From contig JACRLQ010000036.1 of assembly GCA_016215155.1 (NCBI GenBank), positions 1 through 37,722 on the forward strand: 37,722 nucleotides of DNA. Reading direction: 5' to 3'. The notes beneath the pieces were generated by a model. That model was not told where the DNA came from and did no database searches. It was given only the letters and a program-made list of their open reading frames with translations. The translations under genes and the position numbers were made by a program. The DNA is from Nitrospirota bacterium (lineage in GTDB: Bacteria > Nitrospirota > Thermodesulfovibrionia > Thermodesulfovibrionales > UBA6898). Of this stretch, positions 17,337 to 25,742 are shown one piece after another (position 1 is the first letter of the stretch; each line of letters opens with the position of its first letter).

Positions 17337-17375
17337 GCCGGGAAGGGCCGCCTTCAGTCCGCGGCCCTTCCCGGC
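17337..17375 (+). terminator. Long hairpin after the oxidase gene
   Basis: A perfect 15-base-pair stem (17337-17351 with 17361-17375) encloses a nine-base loop. Only ATTATTG follows, not a full T-run, so it may act as a terminator, an mRNA-stabilising hairpin or both. A smaller ACGG/CCGT hairpin followed by six T residues lies just upstream at about 17310-17328. Confidence 0.5.
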
Positions 17376-17525
17376 ATTATTGTTCCCGCCTCCGGCCTTT
17401 TGTTTTCCTGTTTTTTTTTCAGACTGCCCTCAAGGCCGTCGATAAACCGGCCCGCTGCCCGATTAAACGGCCAGTTATTGTCGTATGCCACCCGGGAGGC
17501 CGTCTTGATGATATAATAACGGCAC

Positions 17526-18491
17526 ATGGAACAGGACCTTTATTCATTTGCCTCTGAACAGGGGAAGAATTTAAGCAGGGTGGCCGACGCCGGCGCGGGC
17601 ATCTGTCCATTAGGTCCTTCTAAAAAGGTCAAGGCCGCTATCAGGAAGGAAGTCAGGGAGATAGGCCGCTGTCCCGACCCTGAGCTCCGCGGTCTGCGGA
17701 GGTTCTTCCTGTCAAAATTTGGCGTCAACGGCGACTGCGTCTTCTTTGCGAACTCGAAAAACGAATGCAATCATATTATCGAGTCGGTCTTCGGTCTGTC
17801 CGGACCGCGTTACGTCTCGAACCCTGACCTGATAACCGGAAGGCTGTCGGAGAGGTCCGGGCTCTGGAGAGAGTTGCTCCAGGAGGCCGAAGAAGGCCGC
17901 ATGGCGGTGATTGACGAATCCCTCATAGAGTTTTGCGGAAACGATGCGTTGTATGAAGGGCTCCCGGCATGCGACAATATAATCGTCATAAGGACGACCG
18001 CGAATTTTTACGGATTGCCCGGCCTCGAACTCGCCTGGGCGTTCTCATCCCCGGCAACCATCCGAAGGCTGAGGGACGCATATGCCGGACATATCGGCGT
18101 CCTTTCGTCCGCGGCCGCAATCGCCGCGCTCAAGGACGGGACATATAAAAAAAATGCCCTGAAGTTCATCCGTGACGAGCGGATGATGCTGTTTAATGCG
18201 CTGAGGAAGATCGAGGGCATAAGGGTCCCCGGGTCCGACTCGAACGTGTTTGTGATCGAGGTGATTATCGATCCCGAGAAGCTGAAGGACAGGCTTTCGC
18301 GGGCCGGCTTTTTCGTGAGGGATTGTGCCGGGACCGGGGGCTTAGGCCCCGGCTTCCTGAGGCTATCGGTGATGACGCATGACCTGAACAAAAAGCTGCT
18401 GCGTGTCATAAAGGAGACCTTCGCGCCCGCGTGTGTCCGCCGGAGCCGGCCGGCCGCCCGGTCCGGAAAGCGACCTGCGGCAGCGTTTTAA
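17526..18491 (+). CDS. PLP fold-type I aminotransferase-like protein lacking the catalytic lysine
   Basis: The 321-residue protein aligns along its length with HisC/CobD-type enzymes: ICPLGPSKKVKAAIRKE, PDPELRGLRRFF, VIDESLIEF, IRTTANFYGLPGLELAW and C-terminal GFLRLSVMTHD. In active members the segment reads RTFSKAFGLAGLR or RSLTKFYAIPGLR; here the lysine that forms the Schiff base with PLP is Asn (codon AAT), and the phosphate-binding Arg after GL is Glu. The PNNPTG motif is NPDLITG and about 40-60 residues before it are missing. The frame is intact. A TATAAT box (17512-17517) lies so close to the ATG that the mRNA may be leaderless. It precedes SRP RNA and dnaX. It is probably a pseudoenzyme with a binding or regulatory role; HisC or CobD annotation would be misleading. 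Confidence 0.75.
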   Translation: MEQDLYSFASEQGKNLSRVADAGAGICPLGPSKKVKAAIRKEVREIGRCPDPELRGLRRFFLSKFGVNGDCVFFANSKNECNHIIESVFGLSGPRYVSNPDLITGRLSERSGLWRELLQEAEEGRMAVIDESLIEFCGNDALYEGLPACDNIIVIRTTANFYGLPGLELAWAFSSPATIRRLRDAYAGHIGVLSSAAAIAALKDGTYKKNALKFIRDERMMLFNALRKIEGIRVPGSDSNVFVIEVIIDPEKLKDRLSRAGFFVRDCAGTGGLGPGFLRLSVMTHDLNKKLLRVIKETFAPACVRRSRPAARSGKRPAAAF

Positions 18492-18558
18492 AAGAAACCT
18501 CAAGTGTGCTAAAATGTATGAAATTCCCGTGTGAATGATACCATGTCCTGTTATTCAC

Positions 18559-18687
18559 CGTTTTATTGCAGCCTGTGGGCGGCCCCGCGCAACAGGCAGG
18601 TGTGAACCTCGTCAGATCCGGAAGGAAGCAGCGATAAGCATTCTTACTGTGTGCCGCGGTAAGTCGTTCGCGGGCTGCAATAAAACG
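18559..18687 (+). ncRNA. ffs: Signal recognition particle RNA (4.5S-type)
   Basis: The conserved domain IV is present: GTCAGATCCGGAAGGAAGCAGC spans about 18610-18631, with the GGAAG tetraloop region and the symmetric internal loop that bind Ffh. A long terminal helix closes the RNA: 18559-18573 pairs perfectly with 18673-18687 (15 base pairs). The RNA targets nascent membrane and secreted proteins through Ffh/FtsY. Exact ends are uncertain by several bases. It lies directly upstream of dnaX, the same order seen in Bacillus and other phyla. Confidence 0.9.
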
Positions 18688-18711
18688 TTACTTTACTGAA
18701 CGGCAATAATT

Positions 18712-20568
18712 ATGAGCTATCTTGTACTTGCAAGAAAATGGCGGCCGGCCGGGTTTGACGACCTGGCCGGGCAGGAACCGATCATGCGGATCCTCAAAAA
18801 TGCGATCATCCAGGGGAAGATCGCCCACGCCTACATTTTCTCCGGTCCCCGCGGCGTCGGAAAGACCTCTTCCGCCAGGATCCTCGCAAAGGCGCTCAAC
18901 TGCGCGGAGGGCCCTACCCCGTCTCCCTGCGGCATATGCGCCTCCTGCGTTTCGATCACCGGTGGGTCTTCGGTCGACGTCACGGAAATAGACGGCGCCT
19001 CCAATAACAGCGTTGACGACATCCGTGATCTCAGGGAGAGGGTCAAATACGCCCCTTCCTACGGTAAATACAAGATATATATTATTGACGAAGTCCATAT
19101 GCTCTCCGGCTCCGCCTTCAACGCCCTGCTGAAGACACTCGAAGAACCCCCGGCCCATGTGATATTCGTGCTGGCCACCACGGAGATGAAGAAGATACCG
19201 GCCACGGTGCTTTCCCGCTGCCAGCATATGCCGTTTCGGAGAATATCCTCCGCCGAAATAAAAAAGAGGCTCAGCCGCATAACCGACGTCGAAAATATCC
19301 GCATTTCCCCCGCGGCCCTCTCCCTTGTCGCGCGGGCGGCCGACGGAAGCATGCGTGACTCCCTGACTATTTTGGACCAGATATCCTCTTTCTCTTCGGA
19401 CATCAGCGAGGACGACGTAAAAAGCCTTCTCGGCATAACCGACTTCGGGTTGCTGGCGGCGGTCGCGACGGCATTGATCACGGGTGACCGTGTCGGGATC
19501 CTTCAGTCGATAGGCCATCTGTCGGAGCAGGGCGCGGACATACGGACCTTCACCCGTGAACTTGTTCAGTTTTTCAGGGACCTTCTTGTCGCGAGCGTAA
19601 TGAAGGACCCGTCCGATACCCTCGACTTCAGCGACGAGGAAATGTCCGCCGTAAAGTCACTGGCGGAATCGGCCGGCGAAGACCAGTTGACGCTTATTCT
19701 GGGCGAGATCATGAAGGCGGACACTGAGGTCAGGTACGCCTCGACCCCGAGGCTGGCCCTCGAAATGGCGCTCATCAGGGCCAGTTTCCTCAGCTCGATG
19801 AAGCCGATTAAAGAGGTGATAGACCGCCTGAGCAGGTACGGCGGCCCGGAAGCTCAGGAGGCGCCTAAAGCCGGCGGTCCTGCCCGCGCGCGGGTTAAGC
19901 CGGACAGTCCGGCAAGCACGGGTGCCAGGGAGTTCCCAAGTAAAACCCCGTCACCCCCGCCTTCTCCCTCCATGGGAGAGGGAAACAATATTCCCCCGCC
20001 TGTTAAAAAAGAGAGGGACGCCCTTTCCCCGCCCCCGGAGGGCGCGGATGAGTTCGTATCGACCTCGCGGCGGGAAGACCCGATTCGTGGGGAGGTTGTT
20101 GACAAGGGGCCGGACGACCGCATAGCTCCGCGGACGGACGACGCGCCGGACGTGGGTCCCCCGGCGGCCACGGCTGCCGATATATCCGGGGCCTGGCAGA
20201 GGATGATAGACAAAATAGACCACCGGCTGTCCTCAAAACTTTCGCAGGTCCATATAGAACTCAAGGGACTGGAAGTTCTCCTTACCCTCAATGACGGTAC
20301 CGCCCTTTTCGTGGACTCCATAAAGGAAAACCTTGGGGACATGGAAAAACTCCTGTCGGAGGAGTATGGCGCCGCGCTCAGGATCAGGGTCGCAACGGCG
20401 TCAAAGAAGGTGGTCAGAAAAAAAGACTTGAAAGAAAAAACAATGGAAGACCCTCTTATAAAAGAGGCCCTTGAACTCTTTGACGGCCGGATTGTCGAGG
20501 TGATGTCGGTCGATGAAAATATCAAGACCAAAAGCGGAGGTAATAATGTCCAAAAAGATGCTGGGTGA
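18712..20568 (+). CDS. dnaX: DNA polymerase III subunit gamma/tau
   Basis: The 618-residue clamp-loader ATPase starts MSYLVLARKWRPAGFDDLAG. Walker A GPRGVGKTS is at 45-53, the zinc cysteines are at 64, 73, 76 and 79, Walker B IYIIDEVHML at about 122-131 and the SRC motif in VLSRCQHM at about 165-172. Domain III ends near 365. A Pro/Arg-rich linker (about 370-490) leads to the C-terminal tau region that should contact the replicase. Residues 413-424 (PSPPPSPSMGEG) are encoded by a half-copy of a palindromic repeat also found between genes in this window. The gene overlaps ybaB by 23 bases. No clear programmed frameshift for gamma production is seen. Confidence 0.95.
   Translation: MSYLVLARKWRPAGFDDLAGQEPIMRILKNAIIQGKIAHAYIFSGPRGVGKTSSARILAKALNCAEGPTPSPCGICASCVSITGGSSVDVTEIDGASNNSVDDIRDLRERVKYAPSYGKYKIYIIDEVHMLSGSAFNALLKTLEEPPAHVIFVLATTEMKKIPATVLSRCQHMPFRRISSAEIKKRLSRITDVENIRISPAALSLVARAADGSMRDSLTILDQISSFSSDISEDDVKSLLGITDFGLLAAVATALITGDRVGILQSIGHLSEQGADIRTFTRELVQFFRDLLVASVMKDPSDTLDFSDEEMSAVKSLAESAGEDQLTLILGEIMKADTEVRYASTPRLALEMALIRASFLSSMKPIKEVIDRLSRYGGPEAQEAPKAGGPARARVKPDSPASTGAREFPSKTPSPPPSPSMGEGNNIPPPVKKERDALSPPPEGADEFVSTSRREDPIRGEVVDKGPDDRIAPRTDDAPDVGPPAATAADISGAWQRMIDKIDHRLSSKLSQVHIELKGLEVLLTLNDGTALFVDSIKENLGDMEKLLSEEYGAALRIRVATASKKVVRKKDLKEKTMEDPLIKEALELFDGRIVEVMSVDENIKTKSGGNNVQKDAG
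19946..19982 (+). repeat. Half-copy of a C/G-rich palindromic repeat inside dnaX
   Basis: CCCCGTCACCCCCGCCTTCT followed by CCCTCCATGGGAGAGGGA matches the left half of the intergenic elements at 22871 and 34396, including the CTCCCTC...GAGGG hairpin. It is in frame with dnaX and encodes part of its flexible linker. Confidence 0.7.
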
Positions 20569-20890
20569 CCTGATGCGTCAGGCGCAGAAACTTCAGGAAG
20601 AGATGCAAAAGACACAGGAGGAGGCTAAGAAAAAAACAGCCGAGGCCACCTCTGGCGGAGGTATGGTCACGGTCGTCGCAAGCGGCTCGGGAGAACTGGT
20701 CTCGATCAAGATCGAAAAAGAGGTCGTAAATCCCGAAGATGTCGATATGCTTCAGGACCTTATTATCGCCGCCGCCAATGAGGCGATCAGGAGGGCCCAG
20801 GCCATGGTGAACGACGAGATGGCGAAGATCACCGGCGGCCTCCAGATTCCCGGGATGGGCGGCCTCGGCGGCAATATATTCGGAAGGTAA
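20546..20890 (+). CDS. ybaB: YbaB/EbfC-family nucleoid-associated protein
   Basis: The 114-residue protein starts MSKKMLGDLMRQAQKLQEEM, a typical YbaB helix, then shows VTVVASGSGELVSIKIEKEVV and EMAKITGGLQIPGMGG. Family members form tweezer-shaped dimers that bind DNA with little sequence specificity. GGAGG five bases upstream, inside dnaX, selects ATG 20546 over the in-frame upstream ATG at 20513. The position between dnaX and recR is the classic one and suggests a link to replication-associated repair, though its exact role is unsettled. Confidence 0.93.
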   Translation: MSKKMLGDLMRQAQKLQEEMQKTQEEAKKKTAEATSGGGMVTVVASGSGELVSIKIEKEVVNPEDVDMLQDLIIAAANEAIRRAQAMVNDEMAKITGGLQIPGMGGLGGNIFGR

Positions 20891-20900
20891 TACCTGGAAT

Positions 20901-21488
20901 ATGCAGGGCATCATCGAGGACCTGGTCAACGAGCTTACGCGTCTGCCGGGCATCGGCAGGAAGACGGCGCAGAGACTCGCCTTCTTCATCCTTTCGATGC
21001 CCGAGGGCGATGCCCTGTCGCTGGCTTCGGCGATAGAGAGGGTGAGGCGCAATGCCAGGTTCTGCAGGCAGTGCTTTAATATCTCGGAAAACGACCTCTG
21101 CGGCATCTGCTCGGACGCTTCGAGGAATACCGGCCGTATATGCGTTGTCGAAGAACCAAGCAACATCATCGTGCTCGAAAGGGTAAAACTGAACTGTCTT
21201 TATCACGTCCTTCTGGGCGCGCTGTCACCGCTTGACGGCATAACACCTGATAAACTCAAGATGCGGGAACTGGTCGAAAGGGTAAAAGGCGGGAACGTCC
21301 AGGAAGTGATCATCGCGACAAACCCCAACACAAAAGGGGAACTGACCGCGCAGTATATTAAAGAAGTCCTGTCGTCGATGCCTGTAAAGGTCACGAGAAT
21401 TGCCTATGGCCTTCCGATGGGCAGTGACATTGAATTCGCCGACGAAGTGACCCTGGGCAAGGCCCTGGAAGGCAGAAGGGAACTTTAA
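20901..21488 (+). CDS. recR: Recombination mediator RecR
   Basis: The 195-residue protein shows the whole RecR layout: N-terminal helix-hairpin-helix LPGIGRKTAQRLAFFIL, zinc finger CRQCFNISENDLCGIC with four cysteines, the Toprim segment ICVVEEPSNIIVLE, and Walker-B-like C-terminal phrases including GLPMGSDIEFADEVTLGKAL. RecR with RecO loads RecA onto SSB-coated gaps. It starts ten bases after ybaB in the ffs-dnaX-ybaB-recR block and ends 14 bases from the convergent mtaD-like gene. Confidence 0.96.
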   Translation: MQGIIEDLVNELTRLPGIGRKTAQRLAFFILSMPEGDALSLASAIERVRRNARFCRQCFNISENDLCGICSDASRNTGRICVVEEPSNIIVLERVKLNCLYHVLLGALSPLDGITPDKLKMRELVERVKGGNVQEVIIATNPNTKGELTAQYIKEVLSSMPVKVTRIAYGLPMGSDIEFADEVTLGKALEGRREL

Positions 21489-21502
21489 GACGGGCCAAAT
21501 TT

Positions 21503-22825
21503 TCATTGCCTGTCACTTCTTATTTTTCTGCCCCATGAGGCGGCCCTGTTTATGATTTCGGCCTCATCAGCAGAGGTCAATCGTCTGTCTTCCATCAGGA
21601 CCCTGCCGTTTATTATCACGGTCGAGATGTCGGACCTGTTCATGGAATATACAATGTGGGAATATATGTCATAAAGAGGGACCATGTGGGGGCCCTTAAG
21701 ATCAGCAATCACGATATCAGCGGACTTCCCGGCCTCAAGGCTTCCGCTTGCGCCGCCCAGCCCCAGGGTCTCCGCGCCGACCCTGGTGGCCATCAGCATG
21801 GCCTGCCTTGCGTTAAGGACGGTAGGGTCTGAAGACACCGCCTTATGGACCTTGGCGGCGGTGGCCATCTCACTTAATATGTCGAGGTCGTTATTGCTGG
21901 CCGCGCCGTCGGTGCCTAAACTGACCCGGCATCCCGCTTTGAGCATGCTCACTACGGGCGCGATACCCGATGCCAGCTTCAGGTTCGATTCCATACAGTG
22001 CACGACCCCGACCCGTCTCCTGGCAAGTATCGCTATCTCTTGCTCCGTGGGCCATACACAATGGGCGGCAATGACCCTGTCGTCAAGGACACCGATGTCC
22101 TCAAGCAGTGATACCGGTGTTTTGCCGTATCTCTTTTTTACTTCACCGACCTCCCACTGCGTCTCCGAAAGATGGAGATGAAGCGGCAGACTGTATTTAT
22201 CCGCGAGCGTCTTTGACTTTATAAGGGTCTCGGGAGAACATGTGTAGGGGGCGTGGGGGGCCACGCCGGGTGTGACAAAATCGTCGTCCTTCCAGTTATT
22301 AATGAAAGACTCGGCGTTTTTGAGGTAATCATCCGCGGAGCCCCCGGTCTTGCCGGGGAAATCGACAATGCCGGAGCAGACGACCGCCCTCATCCCGGTT
22401 TTTCTGACCGCCCGCGCGATCTCATCGCCGTAGAAATACATATCGCAAAAGGCGGTTATCCCGGCCTTCAGCATCTCTATACATGCCAGTTCCGCCGCGT
22501 CACTGACAAATTGGGGGCTGAGCCATTTTTCCTCTGCAGGCCATATATGCTCTTCGAGCCATACTTTCAGAGGAAGGTCGTCTTCAAGCCCTCTGAAATA
22601 GACCATGGGAGAGTGGGTATGGGCATTGACAAGACCGGGGAAGGCGACCGTCCCGTTACCGCCGATGACCTTGCCCGCGGAGTATTCACGGAGAATCAGG
22701 TCTTCGCCGCCCAGAGCAATGATCTTACCCGACATTACGGCGATGGCGCCATTTTGAATGACATCGAGACCGTCATTCATCGTCAGGATATGATCAGCCT
22801 TTATGATGATATCGCAGGGAATCAT
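21503..22825 (-). CDS. mtaD: Amidohydrolase, MtaD-type 5'-methylthioadenosine/SAH deaminase
   Basis: The 440-residue cytosolic metalloenzyme has the TIM-barrel amidohydrolase motifs NAHTHSPMVYFRGL (metal histidines at about 67-69), HLHLSETQWEV, HCVWPTEQEI and GTDGAASNNDLDILSEM with the catalytic aspartate. The HxH followed by Ser-Pro and the acidic loop LEDDLPLKVWLEEHIWP are characteristic of the MTA/S-adenosylhomocysteine deaminase group; related members deaminate other adenosine derivatives or chlorinated triazines. It would feed recycling of SAM by-products. It lies downstream of asd, 205 bases away, with a palindromic repeat between them. The start has no strong ribosome-binding site. Confidence 0.85.
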   Translation of the reverse strand: MIPCDIIIKADHILTMNDGLDVIQNGAIAVMSGKIIALGGEDLILREYSAGKVIGGNGTVAFPGLVNAHTHSPMVYFRGLEDDLPLKVWLEEHIWPAEEKWLSPQFVSDAAELACIEMLKAGITAFCDMYFYGDEIARAVRKTGMRAVVCSGIVDFPGKTGGSADDYLKNAESFINNWKDDDFVTPGVAPHAPYTCSPETLIKSKTLADKYSLPLHLHLSETQWEVGEVKKRYGKTPVSLLEDIGVLDDRVIAAHCVWPTEQEIAILARRRVGVVHCMESNLKLASGIAPVVSMLKAGCRVSLGTDGAASNNDLDILSEMATAAKVHKAVSSDPTVLNARQAMLMATRVGAETLGLGGASGSLEAGKSADIVIADLKGPHMVPLYDIYSHIVYSMNRSDISTVIINGRVLMEDRRLTSADEAEIINRAASWGRKIRSDRQ

Positions 22826-22870
22826 TTAAACATTATTAAGGATCTCAAAATAGAATTGATTTTTAATATA

Positions 22871-22979
22871 CCCCTCACCCTACTCCTCTCCCTCAAGGGC
22901 GAGGGAATAACTAGAAGAGACTTTCTGGGTAATAACCTGGACTCCCTCCCCCATGAGGGGGGAGGGCTGGGGTGAGGGT
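22871..22979. repeat. C/G-rich palindromic repeat element, intergenic copy 1
   Basis: An element of about 109 bases begins CCCCTCACCCTACTCCTCTC and ends GAGGGCTGGGGTGAGGGT, so the ends are imperfect inverted repeats. Inside, CTCCCTCAAGGGCGAGGG and CCCTCCCCCATGAGGGGGGAGGG each form a hairpin. It occupies the gap between asd and mtaD. A second full copy is at 34396 and a half-copy is in dnaX. Confidence 0.75.
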
Positions 22980-23030
22980 ATCCAAATAAAAGGTGCATAG
23001 AATTATGAATCTGTTAAAGGAAACGAGCGG

Positions 23031-24143
23031 CTATTTCTCAACCACAATGCGGAGCATGCGCCTGAGAGGCTCGGCAGCGCCCCAAAGAAGCTGGTCACCG
23101 CATGTAAAGGCATTGAGGAAGGACGGCCCCATGTTCATCTTCCGGAGACGGCCAATCGGCACGGTAAGGGTCCCGGTAATCGCCGCTGGTGTGAGCTCAC
23201 GGACTGTTATGTCCCTGACATTCGGCACTACCTTGACCCATTGATTATGGCCGGCGATCATCCCTGTGATTTCGTCGAGAGGCACGTCCTTTTTGAGCTT
23301 GATCGTAAGGGCCTGGCTGTGGCAGCGCATCGCCCCGACACGCACACATGTCCCGTCGATGGGTATGGGGTCCGCCTCCCGCCCGAGGATCTTGTTCGTC
23401 TCGGCCTGGCCCTTCCATTCTTCCTTGCTCTGGCCATTTGCGAGCTGTTTGTCTATCCACGGGATTACGGACCCGGCAAGAGGCGCCCCGAAATATTCAC
23501 AGGGATATGCCCCGGAGCGGATATGGTCCGATACCTTCCTGTCTATTTCGAGGATCGCGCCTGAGGGGTCATCGAGAAGCGGTTTCACCGTTCCGTGTAT
23601 CGAGCCCATCTGCCTCAGGAGCTCGCGCATATTGTTCGCGCCCGCGCCGGAGGCGGCCTGGTAGGTCATCGCGCTCATCCACTCCACGAGCCCCCTCTCA
23701 TAAAGACCGCCAAGGGCCATGAGCATCAGCGACACGGTACAGTTGCCGCCTATATAGTTTTTAACGCCCTTTGCAAGGCCGTCCTTGATGACTTTTATGT
23801 TGACGGGGTCAAGGATGATGATCGCGTCTTTTTCCATGCGAAGGGCCGAGGCCGCGTCGATCCAGAAACCGTCCCAGCCGGCAGCGCGGAGCTTCGGATA
23901 CACTTCGTTAGTGTAGTCTCCGCCCTGGCATGAGACTATGGCGTCCATCGCCCTTAGTTCATCGATATTCCTGGCGTCCCTGAGCGCCGGGACGTCTTTG
24001 CCTATGGCAGGGCCCTTGCCGCCCACATTTGATGTAGTGAAGAAAAACGGTTCGATAAGGTCGAAATCCTTTTCCTCGTTCATACGGCCCATCAGGACTG
24101 AACCGACCATCCCGCGCCAACCTACAAAACCGACTCGCATCAT
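23031..24143 (-). CDS. asd: Aspartate-semialdehyde dehydrogenase
   Basis: The 370-residue enzyme reduces aspartyl phosphate with NADPH to the semialdehyde, leading to lysine, diaminopimelate, threonine and methionine. [20 protein letters not shown] is the dinucleotide-binding start, and [15 protein letters not shown] carries the catalytic cysteine (about residue 135). [17 protein letters not shown] and [16 protein letters not shown] (with the active-site histidine) follow the enterobacterial-type subfamily, as does the length. GGGAG eight bases before ATG 24143 supports the start. On this strand it follows tupC after a 219-base gap, whereas leuB and asd are neighbours in many genomes. Confidence 0.95.
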   Translation of the reverse strand: MMRVGFVGWRGMVGSVLMGRMNEEKDFDLIEPFFFTTSNVGGKGPAIGKDVPALRDARNIDELRAMDAIVSCQGGDYTNEVYPKLRAAGWDGFWIDAASALRMEKDAIIILDPVNIKVIKDGLAKGVKNYIGGNCTVSLMLMALGGLYERGLVEWMSAMTYQAASGAGANNMRELLRQMGSIHGTVKPLLDDPSGAILEIDRKVSDHIRSGAYPCEYFGAPLAGSVIPWIDKQLANGQSKEEWKGQAETNKILGREADPIPIDGTCVRVGAMRCHSQALTIKLKKDVPLDEITGMIAGHNQWVKVVPNVRDITVRELTPAAITGTLTVPIGRLRKMNMGPSFLNAFTCGDQLLWGAAEPLRRMLRIVVEK

Positions 24144-24363
24144 TACGTTACTCCCTTTTTTGTGATTTTGGATTCATTATTATACCGCAAATACGGGGGG
24201 ATTTGGGCTGAATGCAGCCCTGCACTGCGCGAATGAGAGGATGAACTGCATTAAACCCTCGAAGATTGGATTTTTGCCGGGTTGAAACTTGGCCGTCCTC
24301 TGCCTGCCGATGAATGTAACACTTTGTAAATCACCGGGTCTAAGCCCCGCATAAAAACAGACT

Positions 24364-25017
24364 TTAATCAGCCCTGATCAGTCCGTTTTCAAGGACCATC
24401 AACCTCTCCGAAAGTCTCCCGGCCTGTGCCCTGTCATGGGTCGTCAGCACCACGGTGGTCTCTCCCTCCCGCCCGAGATTAACTATGACCTCTTCGATTA
24501 TATCCCTGTTTTTTACATCGACAAAGGCGGCGGGTTCATCGAGGAACAGCATTTCCGGATTAATGGCGAGCGCCCTTGCAATACCCATCCTTTGGGTCTC
24601 CCCGCTCGAAAGTGTCAGGGCAGGCTGTTTCATCTTAGGCCTCAAGCCGACGAAGTCCACCGCCTTTTCCACGCGGTCGCGGACGGCTTCTTTTTCAAAG
24701 CCCCTTAGTTTCAGGCCGTAGGCGACGTTATCGAAAACGGTTTTATTGAAGATCCCGATTTTAGGCAGCACAAGCGTGACCCTTCTTCTGAGTGCGATGT
24801 CGTGGGGAAGGACTTGCCCGTCCGAAAGGTATGAAACCGTCCCACGGTCCTGCTTCTCAAGCAATGCGCAGATTCTGAGGAATGTCGATTTGCCGGTCCC
24901 GTTGTCGCCCATAAGGACATACACACCGCTAGCATCGAATGTAAACGACGTCCCCTGAAGGATTGGACAGCCGTCATAACTCTTCCAGACATCTGATATC
25001 CTGAGCTGCAGGCCCAT
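24364..25017 (-). CDS. tupC: Tungstate ABC transporter ATPase
   Basis: The 217-residue ATPase energises tungstate uptake. Walker A MGDNGTGKSTFLRI is at about 36-49, the signature LSSGETQRMGIARAL at about 130-144, Walker B LFLDEPAAFVD next and the switch histidine in TTHDRAQA. It is short and ends soon after the H-loop, lacking the regulatory molbindin domain of ModC. Its ATG overlaps the tupB stop (TAATG), so production is coupled to the permease. The assignment rests mainly on its TupA- and TupB-like neighbours. Confidence 0.88.
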   Translation of the reverse strand: MGLQLRISDVWKSYDGCPILQGTSFTFDASGVYVLMGDNGTGKSTFLRICALLEKQDRGTVSYLSDGQVLPHDIALRRRVTLVLPKIGIFNKTVFDNVAYGLKLRGFEKEAVRDRVEKAVDFVGLRPKMKQPALTLSSGETQRMGIARALAINPEMLFLDEPAAFVDVKNRDIIEEVIVNLGREGETTVVLTTHDRAQAGRLSERLMVLENGLIRAD

Positions 25018-25721
25018 TATCTTCCCCGCACAGTTCCCTTCCTCTGGACAAAATGCAGGGCGAAGTTAATAAGGAGTGAAATCCCAAGCAGGATTATTCC
25101 AAGGGCGAGGGCAAGCTCAAAATTGCCCCTGTCGGTCTCCATGGCTATGGTCGTCGTCATCACCCTCGTAAAACCTGCTATGTTTCCTCCAACGATTAAT
25201 ATTGCGCCGACCTCAGCCATCACCCTGCCAAAGGCCGCAATCACCGCGGACATGATCCCGTAGCGGGCCTCGCTTATAACCGTGAGCGAGACCTGGACCG
25301 GCGTGGCGCCGAGTGTGATGGAGGCCTGTTTTATTATCGGATCGACGGTGCTGATCGCGGAATGACTGAGCGAGGTCACTATGGGAAACGCAAGGATGCT
25401 CTGGGCGACAATCATCGCAGCCGGCGTATAAAGCAGCGACATAAATCCGAGTGGACCGCTCCTCGATAACAAGAGGTATACGAAGAGACCTACGACCACC
25501 GGCGGCAGTCCCATAAAGGTGTTCAGGATACTGATAAGCAGACCCCTCAAAGGGAACTTCTTAAACCCCAGAAGCGCGCTCAGGGGAAGTCCCGCTATTA
25601 TAGAAACGGCAAGTGCCGCCCCGGAGACCTTGAGCGACAGCAATATGATGCCGATGAGTTCGGCATCGAGATGCAGAATCAGAGACAAGGCCTTGCCGAA
25701 GCCCTGAAAGATCGAACCCAT
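25017..25721 (-). CDS. tupB: Tungstate ABC transporter permease
   Basis: The 234-residue membrane protein has five to six hydrophobic segments, starting with LIGIILLSLKVSGAALAVSI. The phrase AFGRVMAEVGAILIVGGNI is the coupling-loop signature of TupB-type permeases, and FMGLPPVVVGLFVYLLLS is also typical. It should form a homodimer with TupC on the cytoplasmic face. The gene starts 21 bases after tupA and overlaps tupC by one base. Confidence 0.9.
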   Translation of the reverse strand: MGSIFQGFGKALSLILHLDAELIGIILLSLKVSGAALAVSIIAGLPLSALLGFKKFPLRGLLISILNTFMGLPPVVVGLFVYLLLSRSGPLGFMSLLYTPAAMIVAQSILAFPIVTSLSHSAISTVDPIIKQASITLGATPVQVSLTVISEARYGIMSAVIAAFGRVMAEVGAILIVGGNIAGFTRVMTTTIAMETDRGNFELALALGIILLGISLLINFALHFVQRKGTVRGR

Positions 25722-25742
25722 ATTATGAGACCTTTAACGCCA

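Noticed and set aside
20416-20424. A-run in frame A AAA AAA near the end of dnaX, resembling a frameshift site
   Set aside because: It lies at codon 569 of 618, after the linker, so a shift would not yield a gamma-sized product, and no stimulatory stem or upstream Shine-Dalgarno is evident.
22253-22975. 240-codon plus-strand open frame opposite mtaD
   Set aside because: It is the antisense shadow of a clear amidohydrolase and runs into the repeat element.
24144-24363. Possible lysine riboswitch before asd
   Set aside because: The 220-base gap lacks a recognisable multi-helix core or terminator/antiterminator pair.
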